Of a stretch of 29,268 nucleotides of DNA, positions 8,983 to 18,692 are shown piece by piece. The first letter of the stretch is position 1. Each line of letters begins with the position of its first letter. The notes under the pieces were generated by a model. It did no database searches, had not been told where the DNA came from, and saw only the letters and a program-made list of their open reading frames with translations. A program made the translations under genes and the position numbers. Source of the stretch: Sperchopsis tessellata (taxonomy: Eukaryota > Arthropoda > Insecta > Coleoptera > Hydrophilidae); NCBI GenBank assembly GCA_033557685.1, contig JAWQRN010000464.1:1-29268 (forward strand). The letters run 5' to 3'.

Positions 8983-10740
8983 CTAATTTGACTCCTCCAG
9001 TATTTTCCTTTTAAGTGCTTTAGAAAACGCGTGATGATTTCGTTTAGTTGAAATAACTTTTGGAAGTTCATTGAATGTCTTCATACTTCGTTGAAGACTG
9101 CTGTTTCTACCAATGTTGGACCTTTTGTAATCAGTGTGGATCTTGCTACGTGCTCTTGTTGAGTAGAGATGGAATTTACTGTTCACAGTCAGGCGGATAT
9201 TGCATTTTATCTTCAGGTTTTTGATAGCTTAAATAAGCTTTGTTTCTTCTATTTTCATTAAGTCTTCAACCTTCATAAGACTCAGATGTGTGTAGAGCTA
9301 GTTCGAAGGAAACCTCCAAGGCAACAGTACTTTTATTACTCCGTTTTGTTTCCTTTACAAACCATTAATAAGGGTTACTGATGACTTTGACCACACAACA
9401 TTCATGTATCTGAAGAGAGACTCAACTAGTGCATGATATATACATTTTTTTGTCATTTGTGGAAGTTTGTCAACACATCTTTTTAGGGCACCACCAATGC
9501 TGGCCAACCTGTGTTGTAAGTTATTGATGTGTAGATCAAAATTTAATTTATGATCTATAATGAGACCGAGATACATCATTCTCCCTTTTTATGTTATTAC
9601 TGTTTATTTTTATATTTAAATCGTATACTTTTTTGTTTCTTTGAGTGAAAATCATGTACACAGTTTTTTTTACATTTATTTATAAATTATAGTTTAGTAG
9701 CCGCTCGTGATATTTCACTAGCTCATTGTTAACCTCGTTGTCTATAATTGATAGGTTTTTCGCTTTAAACAGCAGCACAGTATCATTAGCAAATGTTATG
9801 TATGTACAATTAATTCTCGAGCACACCAAGCTGTGTACGTACAGTAAATATAGTGTTTGCCTAAGTACTGAACCCTGTGGTACACCAACCTGATTCACTT
9901 GCCAACCACTATCCATCCCATTCACAGTGGTAAACTGATTCCTGCCATTAAGTTAAGACTTGATTAGGTGGGAGACACCCCTTATTCCCATCCCCTATAA
10001 CTTGTTTAGTAATATGGTTTTGTTGACTGTATCAAATGCCTCTTTTAGATCAATGAACACTGCTAACACGAAGTTATTATTGTCCATGCCCTCTGCTACG
10101 TATTCCATCAGTTCTGTAGCGGCTATTTGTGTGTTGCTTGCTTCTTGGAAACCAAACTGATTTGGATCAAATTTGATTGTTCTTTTAATGAAGTCCACTA
10201 GTCTCACTTTAATTATTTTCTTCACAGCCTTCGACAAAGTTTACAATAGTTTACAATAGAGATATTGGTCTCCAATTCCCTGGGCCATCCCTAGCACCAT
10301 TTTTATAAATATGTGTGATTTTGACATCTTTCAGTTCATTGGGAATTGTCCATTAATCAGTATCTGATTTATCAGTTTTCTGAGCTCTGGAATTAGTTTT
10401 TCTCCTGCGTTTTCTAGATTTTTGACCGTCAAGCCATCAGATCCTGGAGCAGAATTTAGTTTAAGATTATCTAATAAGTCTCTTATTTCTATATCTGTAC
10501 AGGGTTTTAGTAAGAGACTACAGTCATTAGCTACTTCATTAAATTTTAGGATTTTTCCTTGTTTTTCATTTTCAACTCCTTTGCTTATTTTAAGTCCTAC
10601 AGTTATGAAGTGTCTATTTAATGCATTTGGTATGTTCTCATCTTGAAATTTGCGGCCATCTATTGTCAAGTAATCAATTCCTTCACTCCCAAATTCAAGT
10701 TCAAAATATTGCATTGCCCATCCGTTTACAAGGTTTATTG
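8983..10740 (-). mobile_element. Jockey/CR1-type LINE fragment, antisense, dead
   Basis: A non-LTR reverse transcriptase copies element RNA into DNA at a nick. From right to left on the minus strand I see the RT entry region (LNSAPGSDGLTVKNLENAG, about 10480-10420). Next is NELKDVKITHIYKNG then PGNWRPISLL (10330-10250), then DPNQFGFQEASNTQIAATEL and VFIDLKEAFDTVN (10170-10010). The palm continues with VGVPQGSVL and FANDTVLLF (about 9890-9765), and the thumb with YLGLIIDHKLNFDLHI and FRYMNVVWSKSS (9575-9370). The C-terminal tail is YSTRARSKIHTDYKRS ... FNELPKV (9160-9000). The usual FADD is FAND, so a catalytic Asp is lost, and there are several frameshifts. The endonuclease part is missing (5' truncation). 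Confidence 0.9.
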
Positions 10741-11029
10741 AGAAATATTAATGACGTGTGGTTGAAGATTTTCATGAGAGTATTCAGTGCAATAGTTGTA
10801 GATGATTATAGTAGTAGGATAAAAGATCTATGTACAGTTTTACTCCCAAGTATTGCTCTATTATCTGTGTTCTTAACAGCACAGAATAAGTGTAGTCGAG
10901 GACAGAAATAGGAGAAAGAAGTGAAGAAAGAGGGAGAGAAGGGTGAGAAGTAAGGAAATAAAGAAACATGGCAACATTAATTTGTCCTGGAAACTGGCTG
11001 CTTGACAATTGGTCACACTAACTGAAGAA
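10741..11029. other. Spacer with a polypurine tract
   Basis: No gene recognised. About 10897-10967 is a run rich in A and G (GGAGAAAGAAGTGAAGAAAG and similar), antisense to the LINEs on either side. Confidence 0.5.
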
Positions 11030-11205
11030 GAAGCCATCTTTTTTTAAAGTAGTCAAACGAAAATATTTAATCCGTTTCAAATATGGAGGTCCCTTAACTG
11101 TAGAGGACTTTTCATTGTTCTTCTTTGAATTCTTTCTAGAAGATCATGGTCATTCATAAAGTAGGATCTCCAAATATACTAGAGCATATTCGAAAATGGG
11201 TTTTA
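11030..11205 (-). mobile_element. Second antisense LINE fragment (RT C-terminal part)
   Basis: The minus strand gives KPIFEYALVYLE, then after a frameshift DHDLLERIQRRTMK, then after another shift YLKRIKYFRLTTLKK. These three blocks in this order are the conserved segment after the RT palm in Jockey/CR1-type LINEs (P-x-LEYA, LERVQRRATK, YEERLxxLxLxTL). Since 8983-10740 has its own equivalent segment, this is a separate insertion. It is too short to have function. Confidence 0.7.
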
Positions 11206-12059
11206 TAAATGATTTTATAAAGTTTTGAAATCATTTGATATAAGGTTTTTTATTAAATCTTTTTCATTGTGTTCTCTATCAGCCTTCTAATGGTTAATAA
11301 ATTCGTTTGCAAAAAGTAAAATTTTTTCCTATACATCAGTTTTTAGTCATGTATGAAGATACACATTGTTACGGTTTATCTCATCTTTTTGTTTTAACAG
11401 TAAATTTTTTATTGGTCAGTTAAAAATATTATCTAAATTTTCTAGTAATATCTATCTTATGATAATGCTATTGTACGCTTGTATTGAAAGCTAGTAAAAA
11501 ACAAAACTTTTATAGTTATCAGTTTTTCCAACAAATTTTATCCATTCTCTTTCACAAGCACCTACTGAGATTCAGCAATTAGTGGAAGAAAAATACTTAA
11601 CTGTATAAAGAAATTTATAGTACACCGCTTTTGGTTTTGCATAATTAAACGGGCAATTACGTTTAATTCGGTCACTTTTATACATATTTCTGAATATTTA
11701 TTTTTTAAACATTAAAATTTACGTGGTTAATTAAATAACAATTCTAAAAAATTAACGTATTTAATATGAAACTTTTAAATAAAAATATCGATTTTGCCAA
11801 AAATAAAAAATGGAGGCCGTAAATTCGTTGTGTAAATATTTAATTTATTCCCTAATTTAGCAACAGCTTGTACTGTAATAACTTCAAAATTGTCTACTAC
11901 AGTCGGGTCCCCATATTTGCAGGGGTTACGTGCAGGGCTTCCTGCTAAAAGGTGAAATTCCTCAAATATCAGTAAATGTTTTCTACATATCGTATTTGTC
12001 GGAGTAAAGTTACCTTATTTTATTTTTAACTTTCCTCAGACCTTACATCCCTTCATTAC
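11206..12059. other. Intron 1, AT-rich, nothing recognised
   Basis: About 850 bases without a recognisable frame or RNA. The right end adjoins a mariner-type C-terminus, so part of it may be degraded transposon DNA. Confidence 0.45.
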
Positions 12060-12263
12060 TTTTTATGGGGTTATTTAAAGTCCAATGTCTACGTCACCAG
12101 ACCACATAATGTAGCTGAACTAGAACATCACATTAGAGATGAAATGCGCAGTATTACTTCGGAAACGATTCAAAATGTACAAGAAGAATTTCTACACAGG
12201 CTTGCGTATTGTCAGGAAGTTGGTGGATGGCAGTTCGAACAATTTATTAAAAATTGTATTTGA
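12060..12263 (+). mobile_element. Mariner/IS630-type transposase C-terminus
   Basis: The frame reads FLWGYLKSNVYVTRPHN, then AELEHHIRDEMRSIT, then FLHRLAYCQEVGGWQFEQFI and ends at TGA 12261-12263. This is the end of the DDE_3-type transposase domain after the third catalytic residue. The sequence upstream (PYIPS-like before FLWG) carries a deletion, and no DNA-binding or earlier DDE segment is visible. It is a 68-codon remnant, sense to the host gene, in intron 1. A related remnant lies antisense at 27610-27830. Confidence 0.8.
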
Positions 12264-12949
12264 TTAGCAATGGAGTTTTTTTTTAATTTTGTGTTAACAA
12301 TAAAATTTACGGTTTCTAACATTCATTTACTCGAAAACTGTCTGATGTAAGATGGTAACATTTTTATACTGTCAATTCGACAATGAAAAGATCTCTCAAA
12401 ATCAAGGAAAGAAATTGGAGGTTGCTATTTAAAAAAAAATGATGTCAAAAACAACTGATGGTTGAAAATCGACTGTCATTCAAAAATGTGATTTTTATCA
12501 AATAAAATCGACTTCTTCAAGGATTTCTTCCAACAAAATTTTATTTTGCTTTTACTGAATTTATTCCATACTTTAGGCACGCACTGTATAGCTGGTACAC
12601 TCCTCTTTCCCTTCATTTGTTTGTTGTTTATATATATTGTTAGATGCTTGATTGCAACCGCAAAAACAAATCTGTATTTCTTCTTTTTATTACATTTACA
12701 ATTAATATTTTTAAATTGGATAATTTGTCATACTAGCAAAAAAATTATTTACAATTAGCTTATCCTTTGTTAAGTTTAAAGTTAACTTAAAAATATTCAA
12801 AGATATGTGAGATTGATGTGGAAAAACTATGAATAGATGTTTTAGATCTTTGACATTTCTATAGACTTAAGTCATGTATTAATAAAGTCATTAAAGTTAC
12901 TTAAGTCATCACAAAAACTGTAAAATGAATATGCATTATTATATTACAG
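12264..12949. other. End of intron 1
   Basis: AT-rich DNA leading to the acceptor TATTACAG before 12950. The first part may be the 3' end of the mariner-type remnant. Nothing else recognised. Confidence 0.5.
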
Positions 12950-13081
12950 GAAAGTCGAAACAGCAAGATGCTGGTCCTTCTAAGGAAGAAACTGCACAGG
13001 AAGCACCAGTTGCTGTGCCTGTTGAAGTTCCACACGAACCATCACCTCCAGTTGATGTTCTTGCTGCCCAAAAATCAGGTG
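12950..13081 (+). CDS. Ago2: Argonaute-2-like protein, exon 2 (residues 9-52)
   Basis: This 132-nt exon is bounded by TATTACAG| and G|GTAGGT. It joins exon 1 in phase 1 and leaves in phase 1, so it is a 44-codon symmetric cassette. It encodes GKSKQQDAGPSKEETAQEAP, then a Val/Pro/Glu-rich run, ending DVLAAQKSGG. The GC content and codon use are clearly higher than in the flanking introns, and no stop is present in the joined frame. The basic GKSK start, the QQ..GPS word and the QKSGG end recur in exon 3. A second donor, CAG|GTGGTA at 13079, lies three bases upstream and would remove one Gly without changing phase. Confidence 0.72.
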
Positions 13082-13374
13082 GTAGGTTCGTTTAAAAATA
13101 CTATGCATGGTAAAAGCTTTTTCTGGTTGTAGTTTTAAGTGATGGGCTTGTTTATTTTTTGTTTGGGTGTGTTTTTTTTTTATCGTATTTGTGGTTGCAT
13201 GTCTAGTCAGCAAATATTCTTCATATCCTTATTAGAGTGGTGGTGCTATAAGCAAAGAGTTTCTAACACACCCTGTACTCTACAGGGATTCACGTTTATG
13301 TATCTGACCTTTACTTCATAAAATTACAAGTTTCATTACTAAGAAGGGTTGGAGATATTTTGATCACGCCGCAT
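13082..13374. other. Start of intron 2
   Basis: Contains ACACACCCTGTA near 13269, which is inverted relative to TACAGGGTGT at 13375, suggesting two transposon ends face each other here. No gene recognised. Confidence 0.4.
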
Positions 13375-14100
13375 ATACAGGGTGTAAAGTTAATTTTGGA
13401 ACATAGGACATTCCCATGTAAAATTGGACTTTTCCAAATATTGATTCCTTTAATTATTTTAGAGAAAAACGAGAAAATTTAATAAGAAAATTATCAAATT
13501 TTTCGAGATTGCTTTGACTTATTTGGTGTATGAATAAATTGTTTTCCTCAGTTCTTGTTTGAAAACAGTTAAAGTGCGGATTCACCCCTCAATCTTATGC
13601 ATTCTCTGACAAGTGGGGGCATACTCTGAATGTATAAACTTGTGTAACTCCTCTTGGAGTATCTCATCCCGAGCTTTTTTAACATAACAAAGGTTTTTGG
13701 AGACTTCTCAACCTTTGGCCTGTCACATCCTACAGATGTTCAATTGGGGATGAATCTGTTGTCCTACATTCGACAACACCACAATGCCTTTTTCCAACAG
13801 GATAATGCAAGACCACATGTGGCTTAGGCAACTAGGAAGTACCTAGAAAACCAAATACCTATCTTGTCTTGACCTCCTAGATCACCCCAATCTATCTTCA
13901 ATTGAACATTTATGGAATATGATTGGCCGAAAGTTGACCACTCCAAAATCCCCCTGTAACATTAGATAAGCTAAGGCACCAGGTCCAGATAGCTTGGGAT
14001 GAGATACACTAAGAAAACTTAACTGCCTCATTTTGAGGATGCCCAGATGTGTGAGATCATGAATAAGATGGAGGTGTGGTCCCTCCTTGGTGTTATATAT
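13375..14100 (+). mobile_element. Tc1-like DNA transposon remnant
   Basis: The left end TACAGGGTGT (13375) is a common Tc1/mariner-type terminus. From about 13780 the transposase C-terminal half is readable across frames: FQQDNARPHV (second catalytic Asp), then TRKYLENQIP, then SWPPRSPQS, then SSIEHLWNMIGRKL (third catalytic Glu in another frame), then HQVQIAWDEI-like words, and finally FEDAQMCEIMNKMEV. Several frameshifts and stops are present. The N-terminal HTH and first Asp are not recognised, so it is internally degraded. It is sense to the host gene. Confidence 0.8.
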
Positions 14101-14579
14101 TTTTTTGTCATAGTATGTATACAATCTTTAGAATGTGTTATACGAGGGTTACCTTTTAAATATTTACAAAATGTAGTAAAAACGCACGACCACGACGAAA
14201 TTCTGCAAACCAATTGTAAACAGATTTTTCTGATGGTGCTTCATTACCAACGCTCGCTATAAACAAACTACTTGTTCAAATCTCTAAGCTGCCACTGTTT
14301 TCACAATAACAAATCTCAAATTTTACGAAAGTTGTAACGACACATCTCAATAGCGCCACCTAGTGGTCGTTTGTAAGCGCTTAAAGGATAAATCTCATAT
14401 TACATACATTCCAGAAATTGAAAATATGTCTACTTCAACATCTGACATACACTAAATATGCAATAAAATTAATCGTAACCAATTTAGTTATATATATCAA
14501 CATGTTAATTTGTTTTTAGTTATTAAAGAATAATCTTGGTTATTTCGTTTTTTCCACTACCGCCAACATATAAATGAAC
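14101..14579. other. Transposon-like non-coding stretch
   Basis: Contains TACGAGGGTTACCTTTTAAA near 14140, which resembles a mariner terminal sequence, and a less AT-rich stretch (CGCCACCTAGTGGTCG near 14353). No protein match seen. It may be the 5' end of another mariner element cut by the LINE to its right. Confidence 0.3.
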
Positions 14580-17035
14580 CTTACATCCATAGCAAACACT
14601 TGGATTACCAAAGAAATAGACGTACAAAACTACTGCATTGAGAGACAAATTGAAATGTGCAACCTTTCTGCCAACTATGCATACAATAGTGGTGGATAGT
14701 TATAAACCGCTAAACGGAAACCTTGATATTTTCCTGGATAACATAGATGAGGTGATGAAAGAAATAACAAGTTCCTTTATTAAATATAATATGTTTATCG
14801 TTGGAGATAACAATGTGAACCTGCTTGTACAATCAATAAACAAGAAAAATCATTTGTGAACATGATCTGCATCCGCTGTTTAATGAGCCGTCAAGAGTAA
14901 CAGAGACGAGTCGTTCATGCATAGACAATATTTGTTTAATATTTTTGAAGGAAACTACCTGACACAGACAAAAAATCTTCACATAGTGGATCGCAAAGGG
15001 CAGCGTTTGTATTTCACACTGCATGCATCTGAAATGGGAAAACAATTAATAAGAATCAGGGACTTCAGTGGAGAAAACATTCAGATATTCATAAACTTAA
15101 TGCAGTCAGCAGACTGGAGTGTGATATACAAAAACGACATAGAAGCGTAGGATCCCTTCCAAAGGTTTCAAAATGTGCTACAAACAAACTTTAATAAGGC
15201 GTTCCCTGAAACTCTTAACAGGAGCAACAGTCAAATACAAAACATAGATTCGAATACAGATAACCTAAAGCATATGAAAAATAAATTGCGTGCCATCTAC
15301 ACAACCCTTGAAGTTACAAAAAATTTTCATTAAGAAATGTTGATGAAGCAAAAGACTATCAAGCAGTTTATTTATTGAAAAATCTTCTGTGACAAAAAGT
15401 CCCCTGGAAGGTTGTCAAACAGGAAACAGGGAAATTAAATCTAAAGATAAATAACAGCAACTTAACATCTAATGCCCTAAAAACATATTTCTCAAACATT
15501 GGAGAAACCGACCTGATAAAGGTATCAGACACATTGGACGCACAACAAGGCTACAATCAAAAAACAATGTAGATTCTTTATTCTTGGAACCATTAAATAT
15601 AATAATCAGAATAAAAAGGAAGCCAACTAAAGATGTTTACAATATTTCTACAATTATGTTAAAGGAAGTAAGCAGCTGTATAACAATGCAACTGACTTTC
15701 CTAATAAATGAGTGTTTGACCGATGGTGTTTTCAAAACCGCACTAAGAAAGCAAAAGTAATACTAATACTAAAGAAGGGCAATGGAGACACATGCGGATA
15801 TTATAAGCCTATATCAATACTACCAACAATCTCAAAAGTGTTTGGGACAGTCTTCAAAACGCGGCATGTGCACAACATGCCTACAGAAAGAATCATTCTA
15901 CCGAACCAGCAATGCTAGACATCAGTCAAATATTGAGGTGGCTTGTCGAGGATGGTGGCAAGTATTCCAGATCACCCTCTGTGATCTGAGTAAAGCTTTC
16001 GATATGGTGGACCATGAGATACTCTTGGACTAGATATGGAAATATGGTATACGTGGTATTCCTCATAAATTTATGACGTCATATTTGAGGGAACGCTCAC
16101 AACAAGTTGCCTGGAAAAATGAAGTCTCTGATTGGAGACTAGTAGAAAGAGAGGAGAGTCCCACAGGGATCCATTCTTGGGCTAATGCTTTTTCTGCTAT
16201 ATATCAATGACAACACAGAGTGTAAGAGCGGATACTATATGTCTGTTTGCTGATGACACTTCTTTTGTAAATACAAACAAAAATTTAAATACTTTTTAAA
16301 GAACAGACCAACCAATCCTTGGAAAGTGCAGAGGAGTGGTTTGAAGCGAACAAACTGAAATTAAACAGTCATAAAACACAAATGCTGACAGTATATACAA
16401 AACAAAACGAAAATGTGCCCAAACAATCTGTCACATTTTTAGGAATAAAGTTTTTTGAAACCCAAAAATGGGGAAACCATATTCAATATATGAAACTCTA
16501 TTGTATATGGATAATAAACAGAAATGTAACACCAGAGGTGACAAGAAACATCTACTTTGCAAACTAGCGGGATACACATTGGGGATCATCATCTGAAACA
16601 GAACAGATTTTGTTAATGCAAAAGAAAGCAATAAGAATAATGTGTGGTGTACAACATCGTGAGAGTTGCAGGCGTTATTTAGGAAGTTAAAAATATTGTA
16701 CTTGTGTATTCATACTTACCTGCCTATTGTATGTGTAAAAGAAAAAGTCAGAATTCCCAACAATTCTCTTTACCACGATAACAACACCAGGAAGAAGGAA
16801 AATTTCACTCCACCGAGTCAAAATAGCCCAACAAAGTACTAGCTACTGGAAACTATTACTATATAATGTACTACCGGAAAACATCAAGCGGGTGCAGCCG
16901 AACCCCTTCAAGAAGAGGGTGAAACAGATTGGTAGATCAAGCCTTCTATACTATACAAACATACATAGAGTCCTGTGTAGAAGCAATAGCACATTAATTT
17001 CACTTTTTGACCTCTGTATTGTTAATATATATTAC
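14580..17035 (+). mobile_element. Jockey-superfamily LINE (endonuclease + RT), dead
   Basis: This is a long non-LTR retrotransposon copy, sense to the host gene. The endonuclease part shows YCIERQIEMCNL (14630), RPPNGN-like PLNGNLDIFLDNIDEV (14708-14757), MFIVGDNNVNLL (14790-14825; usually GDFNI) and NEPSRVTETSRSCIDNI (14882-14935). RT motifs follow: KAKVILILKKGN then YYKPISILPTISKVF (15745-15845), then DLSKAFDMVDHEILL (15984-16030), VPQGSILGLMLFLLYI (16155-16205) and CLFADDTSFV (16240-16270, intact FADD). The thumb gives ANKLKLNSHKTQML then VTFLGIKF (16348-16455), then MQKKAIRIMCGVQHRESC (16617-16670). Many stops and shifts occur between blocks, so it makes no full protein. The 3' boundary is approximate. 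Confidence 0.9.
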
Positions 17036-18056
17036 AGGGAAATTAATGTTAATGTAAAAAAACCAAGTTGCTTACAACATTTTTTTATTAAATTTTCCTC
17101 AACGACGGAACTTAATACTTCTAATTCTAAATATTTGTTATTTGTTCCTTTTAAACAGATACTCTAAAAATAAATGATCTAATTTGATTAGTCATAAAAA
17201 TATTAATTAAACAAACCTTTATTTAAAAAAAATTAACGCTTACAAATATAAAAATGCTTTAGTTATTTAACAATTAAAATCTATTATAACTTTCAGTTTT
17301 TATCAAAATTTAACAGCAAACTACAAACTGAGAAAGAAAATTTGTTATTGTTGGTATATACATAGTAGCCATAACAACTGACCTGGCAATCGACACAACT
17401 CGCTAAAGCTTTGTAATTCAAGTGTTTAAATGAATGTTTACTTATTATTTAAAGTATTTGCGTGGATTTTAAATCCTTTTGGTAGCGGACAAAATTTAAG
17501 CCACTTGGAATGTAAGTTCGTAACATTCTCAGAAGAAATTATATTAGAAATCTTCCCTGAATGTTATAAGGTCCTTAGATTCCTTGTAGCTTAAATAACT
17601 ATTTGATAATGTTGTAACTTGTAACAAACAAAATCGATCAACTGAATTAAAAATGGCAATGAAACTTCATTCATAATATCATAGTTATAATGACCTTCAT
17701 TTATAATGGTCCATAATCAGCTTGCTTGGGTATCATTGCACTCATTTCCTATCTTGATTTGCTTAAAAAAAGAAGGCAATGTAAATTAAAAAATACTTTA
17801 AACCAGATGGTTCTGAATATGTTTATTTCTGTTAAATAGAAAATGTGCTTATACCTTTGGAATTCATTGAAAAAAGGATAATTACATTTTTTTTGGGTTG
17901 CTTGGTTACTGAAGGTTCACTTTGGAATCTCTTGGTACTCGCATTGCTTTGGCGTTTCACTACTGGTTATTCATTGGAATCATTTGCAGAGAGTGGTACA
18001 TGGGGTCACTTAAATAAACTGAAGAAACTTGAAATTATCAATATTTTATATTTTAG
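17036..18056. other. End of intron 2, AT-rich
   Basis: No gene, RNA or clear transposon seen. The region ends at the acceptor TATATTTTAG before 18057. The frame from 17845 overlaps the acceptor and is not supported. Confidence 0.5.
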
Positions 18057-18692
18057 GAGGCGACGGAATTCAACAAGGGAAAAAGAAACGAGGTGTTAAA
18101 CAACAACCGGCTCAACAACCTGGGCCAAGTGGAGATGCCCCATTAGGGACACCACAAGAACGGCCAGAACAGGTACCAAAGAAACAACCCCAGGCTAAGC
18201 AGCCACCGCAAAAGCAAGAAACTCCAAGGCAAATACCGCTAGCTCAAGGACCTCCCAGACAAGGACCTGCAACACAACAACCTGCAACACAACAGCCTGC
18301 AACACAACCTGCACATGGAGTACCTCCCGGAGGTCAACCAAGGCAAGCCCAGGTACCGGTTTCTCCACAAAGTGCACCACCACGTATGGCTTGGGGAGCT
18401 CCTCGACCACAAGCTCCTCATATTGTACAGCCACAACAAGCTTACCCAGGTTATCAGCCCCAACCAGGCTATCAGCCCCAACCAGGTTATCAGCCTCAAC
18501 CAGGCTATCCACCTCAAACAGGTTATCAGCCTCAACAACCTTTCCATCCTCAGCAAATTCAACAGCCAATGAGGCAGATGCCAGGACAGCCCCAACAAGG
18601 TCAAGAAGCTCAGCAACCTCGACAGCCTGTGAGGCAATTGCCAGCTCAACAACAATCTGTACCGGTAGATACCCAAAAATCGGAGTCTGGAG
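18057..18692 (+). CDS. Ago2: Argonaute-2-like protein, exon 3 (residues 53-264)
   Basis: This 636-nt exon has acceptor ATTTTAG| and donor G|GTAAAT, phase 1 on both sides (212 codons). It encodes GGDGIQQGKKKRGVKQQPAQ, then PGPSGD, then a Pro/Gln/Gly-rich chain. Inside are three PATQQ units (18266-18310), a WGAPRP word, five PGYQPQ-type units (18446-18535), Met/Gln/Arg-rich words (PMRQMPGQPQQ) and the end DTQKSESGG. No folded domain is expected; low-complexity Gln-rich segments of this kind are typical of insect Argonaute-2 N-termini and of proteins that form condensates. The frame extends to 18781 only by read-through of the donor, and the ATG at 18029 lies in the intron, so neither is used. 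The antisense frames here are by-products of the repeats. Confidence 0.75.
18266..18310 (+). repeat. In-frame 15-nt tandem repeat (PATQQ x3)
   Basis: Three units of CCTGCAACACAAC(A/C)(A/G/T) in a row within exon 3. The copies are nearly identical at DNA level, which suggests recent expansion by slippage. Confidence 0.9.
18446..18535 (+). repeat. In-frame 18-nt tandem repeat (PGYQPQ x5)
   Basis: Five consecutive 18-nt units: PGYQPQ three times, PGYPPQ, TGYQPQ. Third positions vary (GGT/GGC, CCC/CCT), so the array is somewhat older than a perfect minisatellite, yet still regular. Tyr in a Gln/Pro/Gly context is a common feature of condensate-forming segments. Confidence 0.92.

Noticed and set aside
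10784..11008. Antisense frame rich in Ser/Leu/Tyr next to the LINEs
   Set aside because: It is the complement of the polypurine tract and has no LINE motif.
14047..14262. 71-codon plus-strand frame at the end of the Tc1-like remnant
   Set aside because: Only its first residues match the transposase end; the rest is non-coding transposon DNA.
18029..18056. ATG at 18029 as the start of a stand-alone 250-codon protein
   Set aside because: The bases before 18057 form a pyrimidine/T-rich acceptor (TATTTTAG) and the joined exon frame explains the start; the end at 18781 is read-through of the GTAAAT donor.
18195..18676. Two long antisense open frames (124 and 145 codons) opposite exon 3
   Set aside because: Their leucine- or valine-rich repeat composition is a mirror of the Gln/Pro/Tyr repeats on the sense strand; no start context, no motif and no splice support.
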